Source: Caryophanales bacterium (GTDB taxonomy: Bacteria; Bacillota_I; Bacilli_A; RFN20; CAG-826). Taken from it: a DNA stretch of 6,655 nt. The notes below the pieces were generated by a model. It was not told the origin of the DNA, ran no database searches, and saw nothing but the letters and a program-made list of their open reading frames with translations. Below are positions 5,666 through 6,655 of this stretch, in pieces. The stretch is from contig JAQYPI010000017.1 in assembly GCA_028726925.1 (NCBI GenBank), positions 1-6,655 of the forward strand. The letters run 5' to 3'. Position numbers and translations under genes: made by a program. Positions within the stretch are counted from its first letter, which is position 1. Every line of letters begins with the position of its first letter.

Positions 5666-6470
5666 ATCCAAATTCTATGAAAACATCGCTTCTTTGAAGC
5701 TCATGGCCAAGAAAGAAGTCGGCCAAAACTTTTTGATCGAGCCGGAAATCTGCCGCCGCATCGCGGAAGCTTTGGAAGCCAAAGAAGGGGAGCGTGTGCT
5801 CGAAATCGGATGCGGCCCGGGCTCTCTTTCCTATGCCTTGGCATCGCTCCCTTGCGAAAGCGACCTCATCGACATCGACGAGGGAATGCTCGCGAAAGTC
5901 AAAAACGATTTCGAAAACGTACCAAACCTTCACCCGATGTACGGAAACGCCATCAAATGGGATTATGCCCCTTACGATCGCATCATCGGGAATCTGCCTT
6001 ACTACATCACCTCGGGGATTCTTGAACGGTGCTTCCTCGGCCAAGAGAAAGCGAAACGCATGGTATTCATGGTTCAGAAAGAAGCCGCCCAGCGTTTGCT
6101 GGCCCCCGTCGGAACCAAAGAATATTCACCCTTGTCCGTCTTGCTTGCCCTCTCCGCGAAGGCCAAGCGCCTCTTCTCGGTTTCCCGAACCGCGTTCGTC
6201 CCGGCCCCCCACGTTGATTCGGTGGTCATTTCCTTCGACATCCATCTTCTCGCTGAGAAAAGCGAGATCGTGGAGGCTTATCGCCTTTCGACAGGTTTGT
6301 TTCTGCAACGAAGGAAAACGGTTCTCAACAACTTGAAACCGAGGGTCCCATCCCTCGAAAAAGCGGAGCTTGCCCTCGCTTCCGCGGGCATCGATCCGAA
6401 GGCTCGACCCGAAGATATCAAGCCCGAGCAATTTTTGCTTCTTTCCCGCGCCCTCAAACGCGTACAATAG
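5655..6470 (+). CDS. rsmA: 16S rRNA (adenine1518-N6/adenine1519-N6)-dimethyltransferase
   Basis: RsmA (KsgA) uses S-adenosylmethionine to dimethylate the two adjacent adenines in the 3'-terminal hairpin of 16S rRNA, a late check on 30S assembly; its loss gives kasugamycin resistance. The product is 271 residues, the usual size. Motifs in order are the N-terminal KKEVGQNFLIE, the SAM-binding VLEIGCGPGSLS (E50, G52, G54, G56), the acidic DLIDIDEGM segment, the catalytic IGNLPYYITSG (NLPYY at 113-117), MVQKEAAQRLLA, a FVPAPHVDSVV motif and a C-terminal helical domain with the LQRRKTVLNNL helix. The start is set by GAGGAGG at 5639-5645. It overlaps rnmV by 11 bases and is followed 9 bases later by ispE. 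Identification is secure. Confidence 0.97.
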   Translation: MIGESKFYENIASLKLMAKKEVGQNFLIEPEICRRIAEALEAKEGERVLEIGCGPGSLSYALASLPCESDLIDIDEGMLAKVKNDFENVPNLHPMYGNAIKWDYAPYDRIIGNLPYYITSGILERCFLGQEKAKRMVFMVQKEAAQRLLAPVGTKEYSPLSVLLALSAKAKRLFSVSRTAFVPAPHVDSVVISFDIHLLAEKSEIVEAYRLSTGLFLQRRKTVLNNLKPRVPSLEKAELALASAGIDPKARPEDIKPEQFLLLSRALKRVQ

Positions 6471-6479
6471 GCCCTGTTT

Positions 6480-6655
6480 ATGAACATAAAATCTTTTGCC
6501 AAGATTAATGTCTCCTTGCGGAATCTCGGCGTTCGCCCGGAAGACGGGTATCACGAACTTGAGATGGTGAATCTTCCCATCGACCTGCACGACGTCATCA
6601 CGATCGACCCCCTCCCGTTCGAAGGGGATACCTATATCACGTGCAACGACCTTCG
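6480..6655 (+). CDS. ispE: 4-diphosphocytidyl-2-C-methyl-D-erythritol kinase, 5' part
   Basis: IspE is the ATP-dependent GHMP-family kinase of the MEP (non-mevalonate) isoprenoid pathway. The first 58 complete codons are present and the window ends in the gene. The start MNIKSFAKINVSLRNLGVRP and the following D-GYHELEMVN match the family: Lys8 and Asn10 in the AKIN motif, the DGYHE loop near 22-26, and a strand resembling the usual VMTTIDLxDxI as VNLPIDLHDVI. The ATP-binding glycine-rich loop would lie downstream, outside the window. The ATG is 9 bases after the rsmA stop with only a weak AGG (6469-6471) as ribosome site. In Bacillus ispE also lies a few genes after rsmA; here it is immediately adjacent, implying the organism makes isoprenoids by the MEP route. 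Confidence 0.93.
   Translation, partial: MNIKSFAKINVSLRNLGVRPEDGYHELEMVNLPIDLHDVITIDPLPFEGDTYITCNDL

Noticed and set aside
6633..6648. Third CACGTG-containing site in ispE as a possible parS
   Set aside because: Beyond the CACGTG core only about half of the flanking parS positions match, so it is too degenerate.
1..6655. CRISPR arrays, insertion sequences, tRNA or rRNA genes, phage or defence genes
   Set aside because: Nearly all sequence is accounted for by housekeeping genes, with intergenic gaps of under 50 bases; no direct-repeat arrays, transposase motifs or tRNA-like folds were seen.
1..6655. DnaA boxes marking oriC inside the window
   Set aside because: I saw no TTATCCACA-like cluster by eye; the origin, if adjacent, would lie upstream of base 1.

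Overview
The window is a compact, single-strand stretch of bacterial housekeeping chromosome with no sign of phage, plasmid or transposon. All genes read on the + strand, in the order rpmH, rnpA, yidC, khpB (jag), mnmE, tatD, rnmV, rsmA and a 5'-partial ispE. The gene set and the lipoprotein-type YidC, KhpB and RNase M5 point to Bacillota, probably a GC-rich uncultured lineage near the Erysipelotrichia/Mollicutes side of Bacilli. That placement is inference. TGA is used as a real stop: mnmE ends in TGA exactly after its conserved FC(V/I)GK tail, so this is not the mycoplasma code. Codons prefer C or G in third position, which produces many long shadow frames on the opposite strand.

Region 1 (1-3000) is the classic origin-flanking rpmH-rnpA-yidC-khpB cluster. 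It makes ribosomal protein L34, the RNase P protein, the membrane insertase and its RNA-binding partner, and closes with a strong intrinsic terminator. oriC/dnaA would be expected just upstream of base 1. YidC carries an extracellular domain of about 320 residues between its lipobox and its insertase core, much larger than in typical Gram-positive YidC proteins.

Region 2 (3000-6655) is a second, tightly packed operon, mnmE-tatD-rnmV-rsmA-ispE, with overlapping or nearly abutting genes. It covers tRNA wobble modification, a TatD metal-dependent nuclease, 5S rRNA maturation, 16S rRNA dimethylation and the isoprenoid (MEP) pathway. In Bacillus subtilis, mnmE is followed by mnmG, and the tatD-rnmV-rsmA block lies on the other side of the origin; here they are joined.

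The most notable non-coding signal is a pair of parS centromere sites (ParB-binding). One is an exact match to TGTTCCACGTGAAACA at 5105-5120, spanning the tatD/rnmV junction and touching the rnmV start codon. The other is a 15/16 match at 5227-5242 inside rnmV. The shared 15-mer is read in different frames in the two genes and carries codons that look unusual for the window, which suggests selection at DNA level. This fits an origin-proximal ParB loading zone embedded in coding DNA.
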